Positions 12,846-26,100 of a DNA stretch of 64,000 nucleotides are shown piece after piece. The DNA comes from Puffinus mauretanicus (lineage: Eukaryota; Chordata; Aves; Procellariiformes; Procellariidae): the NCBI GenBank assembly GCA_023333565.1, contig JAJKFH010002581.1, positions 1 to 64,000 of the forward strand, in the 5' to 3' direction. Numbering within the stretch: the stretch's first letter is position 1; every line of letters begins with the position of its first letter. A program made the translations under genes and the position numbers. The notes under the pieces were generated by a model. The model had not been told where the DNA came from. It saw only the letters and a program-made list of their open reading frames with translations, and did not search any database.

Positions 12846-15024
12846 ACCCTGGTATCATAAAATCACAAAAGCTTGTTTTAATGTTGGATGCCCTCAACAA
12901 ATTCACAGTCCCCTCAGAGGTTTGTGATTTAAAGATATGATACACGCAACAGCCAGAAAGCTCACAGGAAAACAAATCATGCAAGCAGCAAAGGGCAAAA
13001 GTATGCAGTTCTCTACTACTGAGAAAGAGAGGGACTAGCCATTAGCGAAGATATTTGGGGTGAAAGAAATAGATATACACGCAGATACTCTGTGCAGAGC
13101 AATTAGATAAGGCTCCTACAGATATGAGTGTTGTAAACCACTAGGAAAACACTTTGCTAAGATGAAGTGTCATCACCACACACAGCTCCATGGCTGGCTG
13201 ATTTTGGAGAGGCTGAATCTTGTTGAGCTGCTACTCTTCTAAACTGTCTATCCGTTATATGCCATACAGTGCTGAGGGCTAAGAAATTTGGACACCGCAG
13301 GGAAAATGAACAGAGGCAATCATATTAGAAGATGGAAGTATACATAGGTGGTAAGCCAAACTGAAGTAATCAATACCAAATGTGAAGTGAGTGACAATCT
13401 ATTTACACAATAAACTTCTATTCTGTAATACTTGTGCTTATTTGCTGTCATTAGAACAATGAGATTCAATAACATATGTATGATAAAGGCAAAGTAAGGG
13501 GTATAGTATAAAATGAAAATAGAAGAAAGCACCCAAAACTACTTTTCAACATGCTTGAGGAGCATTGGTTTGATTGGCATTTTTGTAACTTGGAGAAACA
13601 TGAATATTGATTTCTTCCCAAATATTACTTGATTTGCAAACTCCAAAGACATTTGTTTGCGTTTTAAGAGATCAGTGTACTTCAATACTATCAGTGTGAA
13701 AAGATAGCAAACAGAAAGAGCAAATGGTAAAAAATGTACCACCTGGAATACAAACTAGATTTAAAAGGACTTATAAAGAGGCTTAATAGCTATATATAAA
13801 GCTAGTGAAAAATTCATGGTCCTGGAAACCACATGTACTCTCAGAAAAGATACCATGCCTTCCCATTTCTTCACCCTGTCATATGCCAACGCGCTCTAAA
13901 TGAGCAAAGTAAAAGTTTTGGACAACTGGGTTTCTATGCTCGGGCGTTCCTCTGCTGAGCTTCGGCAAGGCTGCGGTGAGCGCGGCAGGGCTAGCCCACC
14001 CTGGCAGCATGTGCTGCCCCAGAGGAGAGTTGCAAACTGATCCCTGCTGGCTCCTCCTGTAGATACCACAGTAACTCAAAAATTTAACTCAAACACCTAC
14101 TCTGCCTGCGTATATACAGAGAACTTGGAACCAGATTAATCAGATGGAGTTTCAATGCCGTTTACATTCAGACCTGAAAAGAAGCACTCCTGATTATGCA
14201 AGCCCTGTTCTCAGCCACTCGCTGAATCAACTCCTTATGACTCAATCCAGATTTCATGGAAATCAACAGTGTACTGTGTAGCCCTGTACAAGTCACTCAA
14301 GCATCTATGGGCTCGCGTTACACTAGCATGTTTGAAATTTAAATAAAGTATATTCCTTTGAAACATCCAACACACAAAGGTAAGTTACCATGTTTGGAGA
14401 GGCAGCAAAACATTTGCTGAGAAGGCTTCCCGAAATGGTAACAATATTAGAGATTAATGCAAAAATCTCTTTCTTCAATATTAAATAAAAAGAACATTCT
14501 ATATTAAAAAAAAAAAAAAATTGGGATTTGGACTACATTCCCAAACTCAACCAGACTAAGAATCATATAAGGAGGAAAAAAAAAAACTTATGTTTATTCA
14601 TCTTTTGGAGATGCCAATATATTGACAGAGATATGAATAAACATAAAACTCACCATCCAGTATCGGAATTAGAATAGCAAATATTGCTGATGGATTAATT
14701 ATGTTTTTCCAAGCTATTCAGATAATTAGACATACTAAGTTCAGAGCTATTTTTGCAATGATAATGGACTTGTTCTGTTGTGGTCTATTTAACAAACTGT
14801 TGGACGTTTTTTCTAAAGCTTGTTTACATTCCTGTACATCCCAGCTTTATTGATATTCTGTCCTTTGGATTATAGTGTCATGCCAGCAACACCACTGAAA
14901 TAGCTCAAGACAATATAAACCTCGCTTTTCAGAGCTTCTACAATAAATCAGACTATAGTAACTCTTCAGATCCTTCCTAAATTGAAGTATGGCATACTGT
15001 GCTAAATAACTTTCTTTTTAATTT
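12846..15024. other. Noncoding stretch with a small GC-rich patch
   Basis: Mostly AT-rich with no gene seen. A patch at about 13905-14060 is GC-richer, with several CpGs and an inverted repeat GGCAGCA-TG-TGCTGCC at 14003-14018. Its origin is unknown; a piece of an old mobile element is possible. An A15 run lies at 14506-14520. Confidence 0.5.
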
Positions 15025-15050
15025 TATACACGCGCACGTGTGTGTATGTG
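15025..15050. repeat. 26-bp alternating pyrimidine-purine tract with embedded CACGTG
   Basis: Every step from 15025 to 15050 alternates pyrimidine and purine (TATACACGCGCACGTG, then TGTGTATGTG). It contains CGCG and the palindromic E-box CACGTG (15035-15040). Alternating CG/CA/TG steps are the sequence class that adopts Z-DNA under negative supercoiling. Confidence 0.7.
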
Positions 15051-18000
15051 AGAACCCTAGACATAATGGCTTCCAGTCAGCAAACTGTTTCAGAGCTTGC
15101 ATTAGTTAAAATTGTTCAAAATTATATGTAACCTTAAATCATATATAGACCACCCACCAAAGTCACAAAGAAACAGAACAAAATTTAGGTATTTTCAGTC
15201 TCAATGCTTGTAAGTAACACGTTTAAATTCAGGCACATACATGCATGCATAACCCTAATCATACTAGGCAAATTCTTACCTTTTTACTGAGTCAGCTTTT
15301 TAAGATGCAATGTATATTGTACCGGAGTCCCACCGGTCTCAACAGTCTAGTATCACATCAGTCACATCAGTCTTTGCATTTATGCTACTAAAGAAGGAGC
15401 GCTTGAGGTGCCAGACATCCTCAGCTTCCAACACAGTCTGAGACAACATTCTGCACCTCATGCAATCAAATATTCCAGCAAAAGCACATAACCAGCACTG
15501 GCTATTCTGAAATATGGAAAGCTTTAAAGAGAAGCATTAAATATACAGCTTCACACTTGCTTGTGCTCGTTCAAAATCGGATTAAGCGATCAAAAGAACA
15601 ATCTACTCTAGCTGTATCAAGAAATCTTACCAGCCACAGAAATCTCATGCATAACAAATATGTATATGCATGCATACGTTTGTTTAAGATATAAACATAT
15701 ATATTTGTAGTCATTCATGCTGTCTGGCTGCAACGAAAATAAACAAAAATTGCATAGCGTTTTTGAAAGACCACAAACACTTAACACTAATATTACGGAA
15801 AGGTGAAAGTGTCTATTAGTCCAAATACATTTCAAAACATGGTTTTGTTGTTAACATGTTACAAATGAATAAAACCAAAATATGAAAGGTAACGGAAAGA
15901 ATTGTAGAATTATATAATTAAACACTGCTTCTTTCTTTCTGGGTACCTTTACTCACAATGTGCAAATGTATTATGCAAAATAACATTAAAACAGAATCTG
16001 CATTTTACTCTTGGATTCATTCAATAGTCAAGATGAGTTATAGAAAAAGAAGTTAATTTAGGATGAAAATAAAGCATTTAAAACCAAGATTTTTCATATT
16101 GTCTTTCAAAGATCAATCCAAACAGAGACTTGAAAAGAACAATATATCTGTTTCAGTGTAGGTCCATTTAAATCTCCACTTTTCATTCATATTGCACATC
16201 CCAAGAGTCCTGCAAGGACTATTTTCTTGCTTTGTTTTTTTTTTCTTTTTTTTTAAAAAAAAAGAGAACTCAACTGCATTCACAATCAAATGCATTATTA
16301 GAACATATATAAGAGCTCTGAATAACTTGAGTATCTTAGCCTTGTGAGTATAGTATTTCCAAAGTTACAATTACGTGGGCTGGAAAGGATTACACAGTAC
16401 TGAATCACCTTATGTAAGCAAAATTTTAGATGAATTTCCATTGTGTATTCTGTTTTATAATCCCAAGATATAAAATTGCATCTATGCCTCATCTTTTTAA
16501 AGCTGTTTGTTTTGGTTTTTTTATTAAGTCCTCATGCAAATTAGAAATGAAGATTTATTTATTTATTTATTTGTAACATTCAACCAAATCAGCTTTCCTG
16601 GTTTGTTCTTGTAGCTTACAGTTTAGCTTGAGATTCCTGTTCTCAGGGGATTCAGGTTCTCTGTCCGTAACAGCTTTGCTTCTCTAAGCAATGCACTGAC
16701 TATGCACAAGACTGGGATTGCAGGAGTTCATTTCTGTGTTCTTTATTGAAAAATGTTATTCTGTAGGTGGCAATTAAACATCAGATAGTGTGAAATAATA
16801 TCCTTAAGGGGCAAACCTCAGTTCTGTCCTTGCATTACCCTTGAGTCTCCAAGAAAAAAATTGAGCTGATGCATATGAGGACTGACATGCTGAGCATGAG
16901 ATTGCACAGTGGGTTTGGTCAAATTAAGCAAGGATTCCGCTGGACAACCCTGCCCTGACTTTTTGTGTCCTTCCCTTGGGCTAGTACTGTGCTTTTACAA
17001 ACACATAGTGATCTACTTCATCCACCCCATCACCCAGCCTCCCTCCACAGTTATTTTTTGGTTATACCCATACCCTAAATTCTCTCCACACCCAGTCACT
17101 AGATTGTCGCTATACAGAAAAGGTAAAACAACAGCTTAAAGGCAGAAAAAAGTAAGGCAGGACCGTTCCAGGCCTGGTCACCCTAAGAGTCACTTGGCTT
17201 TATCTAAGCTGGTGTGCACTGATATCTTGACACATTTGAGATGGTCTTCCCCTGCTCACAAGGGAGCCATGCCTCAGGATTCTCACAGCATGTGACAATT
17301 CTGGAAGTGGACTGGCAGAGAACACCAGGGACAGATTCAAAGCCAGAGTGTATCAATCCCCAACGCAGAAAAAGAAGAGTGAAGTAGCTAATGATACTAA
17401 AGCTATGATAGTATAATACTGATGTGTGTTAAGAAAGTGTCCCAAATCACGGAGCAGTGATATATCCTGTTACAAAAACGTGTGTTTCCAGCATTTCTTT
17501 TTAGTAGTGTTACCCACTTTGGTTTGTCTGTCTTTATGTGAAACCAATTCCTCCAGTGCTAGGCAACAAAACACGGCTCTAAGTCAGTCGACTAGTATTT
17601 ACACTTACTTTTCCATCTAAAAGAAATTCAACTGCAGAGAGCAATTAAAAATATTAAACATTTCCAGTGTCTTTTCTCTATCCTTCTTAAAGGAATTAAA
17701 CCACTGCTGACACAGGAGGAAATTAATTGCTCTTGACTGCAGCTAACACTTCATAATCCCTTTGAACTCTTCTGGTGAACATGACCCTCACTTTGAGATA
17801 CAATCTCCAGAGTGAATGAGTATCTACTACCCCATAAACAAGCCACAAAAAAATTCTTTATCATTTATTAGAATAGAATTCTTCATCACCCTTGGCATTG
17901 GGTTTCTCACCTCAAATGACTTGTTAAAACTCAAAACTCCAGTAAAAAATTCTTCATATCACAAAACAGTCTTAACAGATAGCAAGAACATACACATTTG

Positions 18001-21000
18001 TTCAAAGTTGCTCAAAAGTCACTGATGATGGAAAATCAAGTAATCTTTATGCTCCAGGTCCCAGTATCTCTAACTAAAATGCATTAAAAGAAAAAAAAAA
18101 TCAAGTTTATTATCCTTATCTACAACTTGTAGTATGATATTTTCACAATAGCATTCTGAATCTTCCACCTCCCAAGAACAATGAACTTCAGAAAATAATA
18201 CCAGAGGAAAAATCTCTCTTGCTTTCAAGAATATAATTTCAGAAGTGATTCATTGAAAATAGTGTAGAACGAAAAAGAGTTGGGATAAAAGATGAAAATG
18301 GCTATTCTATTTGCTTTGTATTGATTCTGCTTTAATCTCTGTGTAAAGACTAGATATTTCTAGGTGCGGGGCACGGCAAGTAAATGGAATGAATGGGGCA
18401 TCAAAATGACATAACAGTACTTAAAGTCTACTGTTCTTCGTTATATAGACTGTTGTATATATATCTATGAGATGTTTATCTGCTCTGTACATCTAATTCC
18501 AGGAAAAGAAAAGAGAATACTGCTGCTGTTACTCTTTTATTTTTTTTCTTTGGAAATTGTTTTAATGAGGCAATTTATTTAAAAATATTCACAAAATCAA
18601 ATTCAGATGAATCTTCTATTCATGTAAACATCTAACAGAGAACAAACTTGATTAACTGAAGAACTCTGTTCTTGAATTCAAGCAGCAAGCTACATAACTT
18701 AAACTGGTTTTCTATCTGAGTTTTCCCAACGGCCATTAGAGACTTGAGGGTTTTCCCCCCCTTCTGAGAACAAGAGAGAACTAAATCAAAATTCAGATGC
18801 TTACCTCTCAACACCAAAATGAAGCATTGACCTGAACATCAATGCTGGGCTGAACTCTTTAGGAACTGGGAGGCTAAGAGACTACACAATTACTCCACTG
18901 AGCCAATGTGCTATTTCCATAAATGGCTTATTAAAAGCCTAATAAATGTTTCTATGTCACATTACTTTTAAGTAAACTGTGTTTCTTCTCCTGTCCTCTC
19001 TTCTTGCTTACTCCAATTAATAATGATTTGATTCATAAAATGTTCAAGGATCAAAAAGACAACAGACATCCTACTTGCCTATAATACATACTGTAAAAAT
19101 GCAGGGACAGGAAACAACAGCCAGTTAGTCATTTTAAAGCAGACAAACTGTAGGTATCCTATGAAAGCAGCACAGTAACAGTCGCACTACAGAATATAAT
19201 GAATCAAAAGCCTCAATGAGCCAATAGACAAAATCAGCCTACTGGTCATCGTACAGTTTACAGTTTAGCATGATGCCATTCCTGCTGCAGATGCGCCTGG
19301 ACAACCAGACCAACCTAACGCCACTGCTAAGAATCTTGTAACCGAGCTTGCCATTTAGTAAAGCTCCGAAGGACATTCTGAACTGCAAGTGCGACTTTGT
19401 GTATTCTCTGTCACATACTTCCCTTTCGATGACTGGGTTCACAGTTCCATTTAAAAGATACATACCGAAGTGTTCTGCTACACAGTATGTTCACAAGAGA
19501 ATCCAAGGAACAACAGAAACAAGTGAGCCCTTGGCTGCCATCATCTTTTTGCAATATCAAACTCACCTGGGAAAGGCAGCCATTTCTAGGGAAATGCATT
19601 TAAGATATTTAAAAACAATTTACATTTTTAAATTTTGTAGAATGACATTTTCCCTCGGTTTTTTTTTTCCTCCATCTTACATACTTAAGACTCCATTTTA
19701 TCACATTATGTCAGTGTTCATCCAGCAAAATATTTGTGTTCAACTTTAAGCACATCTGTAGGCTCATGTCAACAAGATTATTTAGTCAGCTTAGAACTTG
19801 TTTAAATTTTTTTTTGCAGTTAAAGACAGAGAGCTCAGCACCTTGCTAGATAGGACCCTTTCATAAAGCTAGGATAAACTGGAACCCCAATAAGAAATTA
19901 TTGTAACGAGTTAGAAAACAGGAAAATAGTTCTGTAAAATATATTAATATTTTCTTTCAGTTCATAGGATTTATCTGGACCAATTTCTAGTTCTGAAAAA
20001 GGTTTTCACAATACCTTTTATTGCTGTTTAAATCACTATCAAAATTGTTTAAACGTAACAGACATGATTTTATGGTAACAAAATGGATTTCTCGGTAAAT
20101 ATTTTACAGAATAGATTCAAGACATGACTGATGGAATTCTACTAAAATGTAAGAGAAATGTCAAAAAAAGCTCATAGTACGTGCAGCAACATTTTCACCA
20201 CAAACAGTGCTTTTGAGAAACGATAACAGATCTTCACTTATAATGAACAGAAATATGTTCTACAAATAGACCCCATAACATAATTTAATGTAAGGAATCA
20301 ATGTTTAACAAAACTTGCTGGATTTAGACTAGAACAACTGTGGGCTTGATCATGTATAGGCGCTGACTGCTGTGATTCAGCTTATTGAAACCAACAGGAC
20401 CAGCGTCCAGCCCTAGCTATTCTGCAGTACGCACACGCTCTTCTACTCGCAGCATTCTGTTCTTCATCATGCTATAGAAAGCCTTTCTTCCTACATCCCT
20501 CTAGAATTATATAGATAAGAAGCACAGACAGAAGCTGTTCACCTACTTCTCACTTAGGCTACCCAGCATTGTTTTTTTCTTACCCAGTGATGGAGCTTAC
20601 CCAGGCAATGCAGGAGGGAACACCTCCTGGCACGGGGGGAAGAGAAGAGCAAGCCCTTTTGATCTACAAAGCCCTGACACTTTGCACCCTGGTAAGAAGA
20701 GGCAGGTGCTCATTGGATGTCACAGGACTTTGTGATTTACTTTACTTCCATTATCCAATTCAAGCACACTTTCTTGGCTAGATGAAGCATTCTGTCTAGC
20801 TACGCGCAAAGAAATTTTGTGTAACTCCTCCTGCATAATGCGTTTTGAGATCAGCTGACTGGCATTATTTGCCGCAGCCATTTGGGATACAGATAGGCCT
20901 CTGAAGAAACAGAAGCTAGAGGAAGACGAAGAAATGAGTGAGCCAAGGAGGAGCAAATTTCCTGCAACGTTTATAGCAGTAACTACCACTGCTTTCTACT

Positions 21001-23167
21001 CTCCAGGGAGTAGAATACAGCTAAGTATTTACTTGGCTTATTTGAAACGGGTTTTCCTTGTAATGGTGCATCTAGAGACAAGACTAGCAAAGAGTACTTA
21101 GTTGGTGTGCATTTTCAGTAATAGAAAAACTTTCTACTTAATGTGCAAGTTAAATCTTTTCATCTGTGAAATCCAGTGCTAAACATGCATTTTTAAGGAT
21201 GACAATTTCTGCCTTTTCCAGTCTGCACTCATAAACAGGGACCTGGCCTAGAATTCAACTACCTGGGCTGGATCAGACAGTAGCCTTTTCAGGAATGTTC
21301 CCATTTGATGAGAGATATCAAGCGTATGTAACAGGGATGATGACAGACATAAGACTCCATACTTGAGTAGTCCCTTTAAATCAGGCAGGAAAAATAACAC
21401 TATTACACACAATGATACAGTGAATTACTTGTTGATCACATAAACATAAAAGAAAGGATGAAAAACTCAGTAACGCACATGATGAATAAGCACAAATATT
21501 ACTGAATAACAGTGTTACTCCCGAGAGGCCACATTCCTGGGCATAAAATGTGGTAAGGCAGGGCTCCACTCCTAAATTAACATGAATTTGGGTGCCCAGC
21601 AGTACTTAATGCTTTTTAAAATCTTCCCACAAATTAGATTGCTAAGCCTGTCTATACTAGTGTATATTCAGATTTGCTATGAACTCTAGGCAAGTACTTG
21701 ATGGAAGGAAACGTCCCACAAACTTTTGTGAGCTCCTCTTCACATCAGAATTTTCTGAGTTTTATAATTCCCATTTTCATTAACTACAAGAGGTTAAATA
21801 CTTTCAGCTGATGAAACCCAGTAAGTCATTTGCAAACAACTCCCTTAGTGCTTTTCTGTTCCACCCATCTTCATGAGCACACAGCCAAGGCCTCAGCTTT
21901 GCTGGGCTTTGGGTCAGGAATCGGGGACGACAGAGGAAACTCTGGACTGTGCGCTGTGCACGATCCCGAGGAGGACTGAAAACTAGTCCAGCCCAGACTG
22001 CTACATCTGGTATACAACTACTGACAGCTGCAAGGGACCATTCTGGCATTGTGGATTATTAAATGGTGTAGTACCTTAATCACTGTTCTTCTATTTGAAG
22101 AATGTTTTCTGCTCTGGGGCTTGCAGAGAAGTTTTATAAAGCAAAAAACCTTCAATTGCTCAACATCCAAAGGACCTTTTTTTGTGTCAGTGAGGCAGCA
22201 CTGTACCCAGACAGCAGTGAAAAATTGGACTCTACGTGTGTTCTTATAATACATACATATGAAAAAGATAACCTCTCTTTAGTCAAAGTGTCATCACGTA
22301 GGCAGTTTAAGTCATGTTAACTGTTCAAATATTTAAAAAGTCAAATGTATTCATTCATATTTTTTAAACTTCAAAGTCTTTCTGATAAATCTTATTTTGT
22401 GAGAAGAGCTGCCTCCTTCCTACTAAGCAAAATAACGGTTACAGAAAGAGATTTAAATATCAAAATCTTTATTTGCTAAAAGTTCGATCCTAAAGACTGT
22501 ATTCCAGCACATTGTCTTTGAAGTTAATACGGAGTTTTACCTGAAAAACGACAAAGATTCAGCATTAACTTCTAGCTTCTTAATTGCTTTTAAAGCATGC
22601 AGGCAGCTTTTTCTTTGCTTTTCATGAAAACTCTCAAACACAGACTTAGGATAGTTGCTACTAAAGCTTTGTATGAGTGTTCAAAACAGCCACCATCTGC
22701 TAAGAAGTGGAGAGAAGAGCCAGTTTCTCTTCTGAAGTTGTTATCACAGCACATGACAAACAACTCGGACAGAAAAGAACAGTGATAGTTCTTTCAAACT
22801 TTTGTTTTGGTATAAAACATGAGAAGTGGAAACTATCCAATCTTTACTAGCTTTGTAATTCATTTTAGAAAAAGGTAGAACTGAAGCCTGCTTTAGCAGA
22901 TAAAACACTAATCCTTTCACCTCTAGAACAGCTGTTTTGTCTAACACAAGTTCCTAAACAAACAGAATTTGGTGTTCTGCTTTGCGATAGTAGTTCATAT
23001 CAGAAAACTGATCACGACACATGATTCAGAACGATCAGCAGTCTTTGGCAGACAGACTCAGCGTTAAGCTATCACAGGCTGTGAATCCTGACTTATCCTA
23101 GGAAGGGTGTAATCGGGAGGAAAGGGCAGAGGTCAACAGCAATGCAGTGGAGGACAGCAGACATTTT
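15051..23167. other. Long AT-rich noncoding stretch
   Basis: No gene is recognised in about 8 kb. Simple features are T9A9 at 16246-16263 and an (ATTT)5 microsatellite at 16553-16572. Open frames up to about 130 codons (19348-19749) have no recognisable domains and no splice support. Confidence 0.5.
16553..16572 (+). repeat. (ATTT)5 microsatellite
   Basis: Five uninterrupted ATTT units follow GAAG and end before TTGTAAC. It is a simple tetranucleotide repeat. Confidence 0.85.
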
Positions 23168-23192
23168 TGACCAGATGCACAGCATCTGGTCA
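23168..23192. repeat. Perfect 11-bp-stem hairpin with 3-nt loop
   Basis: TGACCAGATGC, loop ACA, then GCATCTGGTCA: the arms are perfect reverse complements. The arms contain the E-box CAGATG and its mirror CATCTG. No poly-T run or other sign of an RNA gene is adjacent, and the stem is too short for a microRNA precursor. Confidence 0.8.
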
Positions 23193-26100
23193 TATGAATA
23201 AAAAGTCAGAACTCTCCACTTTCACCATTAGTCTGACCTTCACTGTCCCACTCACTCCAGGATGGGAAGGAGCAAATGAAAAAAGAAAATTAAAATGTTA
23301 AAACAATTACAGTCCTACATATGACCTTTAGAAATTTAGATTTGAACTGCTGAGTGAGGTTGAATGCATAAAGGTCTGACAGCTGTAAAGTTAAACATTT
23401 TATACATATCAAAACTGTAATATACCTGTGGAAAGCTTTCCAACAAAATCTTAACCATAGGCAGCCTCTGCAAATTTTGAGCTGTCTGTCAGCAACAGGA
23501 AATTCAGAATTTTGATCAGTGCTTAGCTTTTTGAAGACATTTACTCTGAAACATTCTCTATTCCATAAGCTATACGCCTTGTTTGTCAATGAGTCAGTTC
23601 CTGTTAATAAGTCATGCAAAATGATGCAGATTGAAGTTATGCAAAGAAAATTATCTTTCTTGAAACTACTGTGTTAGCTGATTTGCCTACTTAAAATGTT
23701 GTGACAGCTTCAAGATCTTGAAACTGTCTAGAGGTATACACAAACCATTAAAAACTCCAAGAAAAGCTGCATTTGAAATAATAGCAAGTGTCAAAATATC
23801 TTGGAAAACGTAGGGCAATAAAATATTAATAACAAAACAGCTGTTTAACGGCAGCCTACCAAACACTTACAACATGTTGATGTTATTTATACAAGAAGCA
23901 AGGGTATGTTACATTTGGAAAATGATGTCCTATGGTTCTTAGGATGCTTTAAGCACATATTAGGGAAAAAAAAAAATGTATTTAACTACATTTAAATTTA
24001 ACCAGTGTAGTAACAAAAATGACAACTTACTTAGCTAAAAAGCTTTCTTTGTACACTGCCTCCTGACAGCCTTCAAGAAAATAAGAACAAATAATGCCTT
24101 ATTCTGACATTAACATTTTTATTACCTGTTAGTGATTTTTTTGGTTGGTTTGTTTTTAAGTACCAGACACACAACAGCAGCCAGAAGACCCCTATCATCC
24201 ATATAGGTTGAATGAGCTTAAGTAGATATATGTGACTCCCAGCTCTAAGAGACAAAAAGAAAATAAAAGCTTCAGGTGGTACACTGAGTATTTAGATTAC
24301 TCTGCAGGATTAAGGATCATCAGAATAAATGGATAATTTTTTTTTTTTATGGTCTCCAATTTTGAAAATATTGTAAATATGTAAAATCCTTTTTAAAAAA
24401 CCTAGATAGTGACAGGTTTAAGCACTCCAGTCTGAACCTGTAGTTGCAAAACTTAAAGAGCACAGAGTAAGTTGCCTTTATGAAAAAGGCTACCTCATCC
24501 TGTTTTTTACAGTTTGATTTTCTGGACTCTTTAAAAAAAAAAGATAAACCTTTACTTACTTTTTGGGTTTTGTTGGGGGTTTTTTGTTGTTTTGTTTTGG
24601 TTTGGTTTTTTTAGAGTGCCATTTTCTTAATGAGAAATTGATGAATGATGACATCTGGCAAGAGAAAAAAAGCATATGGTCTAACTAGCTGTTTCTACAG
24701 AGGTTAAAATCAGCTTTGTAATTTTCTCTGGTTGCCATTATGATTGACAGGTCATCAAATAAATCACTCACTCTTCTCCCCCTCTGTGCTGGTCCTCTGT
24801 ACCATCAAAGACACCAGGGGGTAAATTTGCACTGTAGTGTATGAAGAATTAGACACGCAAGATCCATTAACATAAACGGGATTTTTGCACCTAATTCCCT
24901 GCACACTATGCTGAAAAATGTAGCCATAGGGTATAATATTCATGTTTTCTTCCTTATTCTATTTATAATTTTTAATTATTAATTTCTAGCATAATTGGAT
25001 TCTTCTAAAGAAAATGAAATCCCTAGTACGTTACCTAAAATATTGTTTTAGACCCTTTAGGCTTGATGTGGAAGAAGACAGGCAGTATGTATCTATGCGA
25101 TCCAAAAACTCAAAGAAACTAGGGTGAAATAGGATTGTTGATCACACATTCAAATTGGCTCTGCTTCCTTCACAGCTATTACCCAAACCTAACCTGTTTC
25201 AGCCCAACCCATCTTATCCTCATCTCTCTCAAAAAGTAATCAAAATGGATACAGTATTTGAAAATTAGAAAAAAATAAAGGGTGTTTAAAACCAACTCAG
25301 TTACTAAAACATGGGCTTATTTTTTTAAAAAATTATAATTAGAGCAACTCTGGATCAATGGAATGGGACAGAAGGGTGTTGTTTTTGAGGCTTTTTCTTT
25401 TGTGATCCCTCAAACTGTTAGATAAAAGCAGTTTTTCAGATGATACTTAAATGCAGTCTGTTTCCATTCCTTTCCTTTCATTGAAAAATTCTGAAATTGG
25501 TTTGATTTACCTAATTTCAATCTGCAGCACTTTTAAGTCTTTCATTTTGATAAATATGCAAATACTCAATTTGGGTTGATCCATTTTCTTTTTTCAGGGG
25601 CTTAATGGCTATACTGAAAAAAATATAATTCAACTGCATTGACATAGAAATGAGATATGAAAAGTTCATGCTCAGTACATGATTTGCTATCCTAAAACAC
25701 TCCCAGTTACAGAATGTAGTACCTTTCTATAAGCAGACAACCTCCTTCCTTGCTTTTCTATCTTAAACTAGCAAAGGCACCAGAAAGAATTATTGAGGCT
25801 AGGCTGTTTGTCTATGTTAAACCTGTGTGGTATGACCAACATTTTCCAAAGATTCAAAAAGAAGTGGTCCTTCGTACTGAAGGGCTCAAAAAGAAAAGAC
25901 AATAGACAAAGTTTTAGGAACAAAAAAAACTAACAGAAAGAAAGTGCCATGAGGGAAGATGGGGCAGGTTCAAAGAAAAATGAATGAGCTGAATAGCAAC
26001 ATAGAGTTGAGAAGGCTGAGTTTGCTATCATACAGCTTAAGATCTGCAGAATTGAGATAACATTAACAAATTGCCAGGTCAGACAAATAATTTGTTGTAT

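Noticed and set aside
12480..12984. Overlapping 126-codon frames on both strands
   Set aside because: Both are driven by the polypurine tract, giving K/R/E repeats on one strand and F/P/S repeats on the other.
19348..19749. 133-codon plus-strand open frame
   Set aside because: No domain, signal or homology cue; composition shifts to F- and K-rich where the DNA is AT-rich. Consistent with chance in 64 kb.
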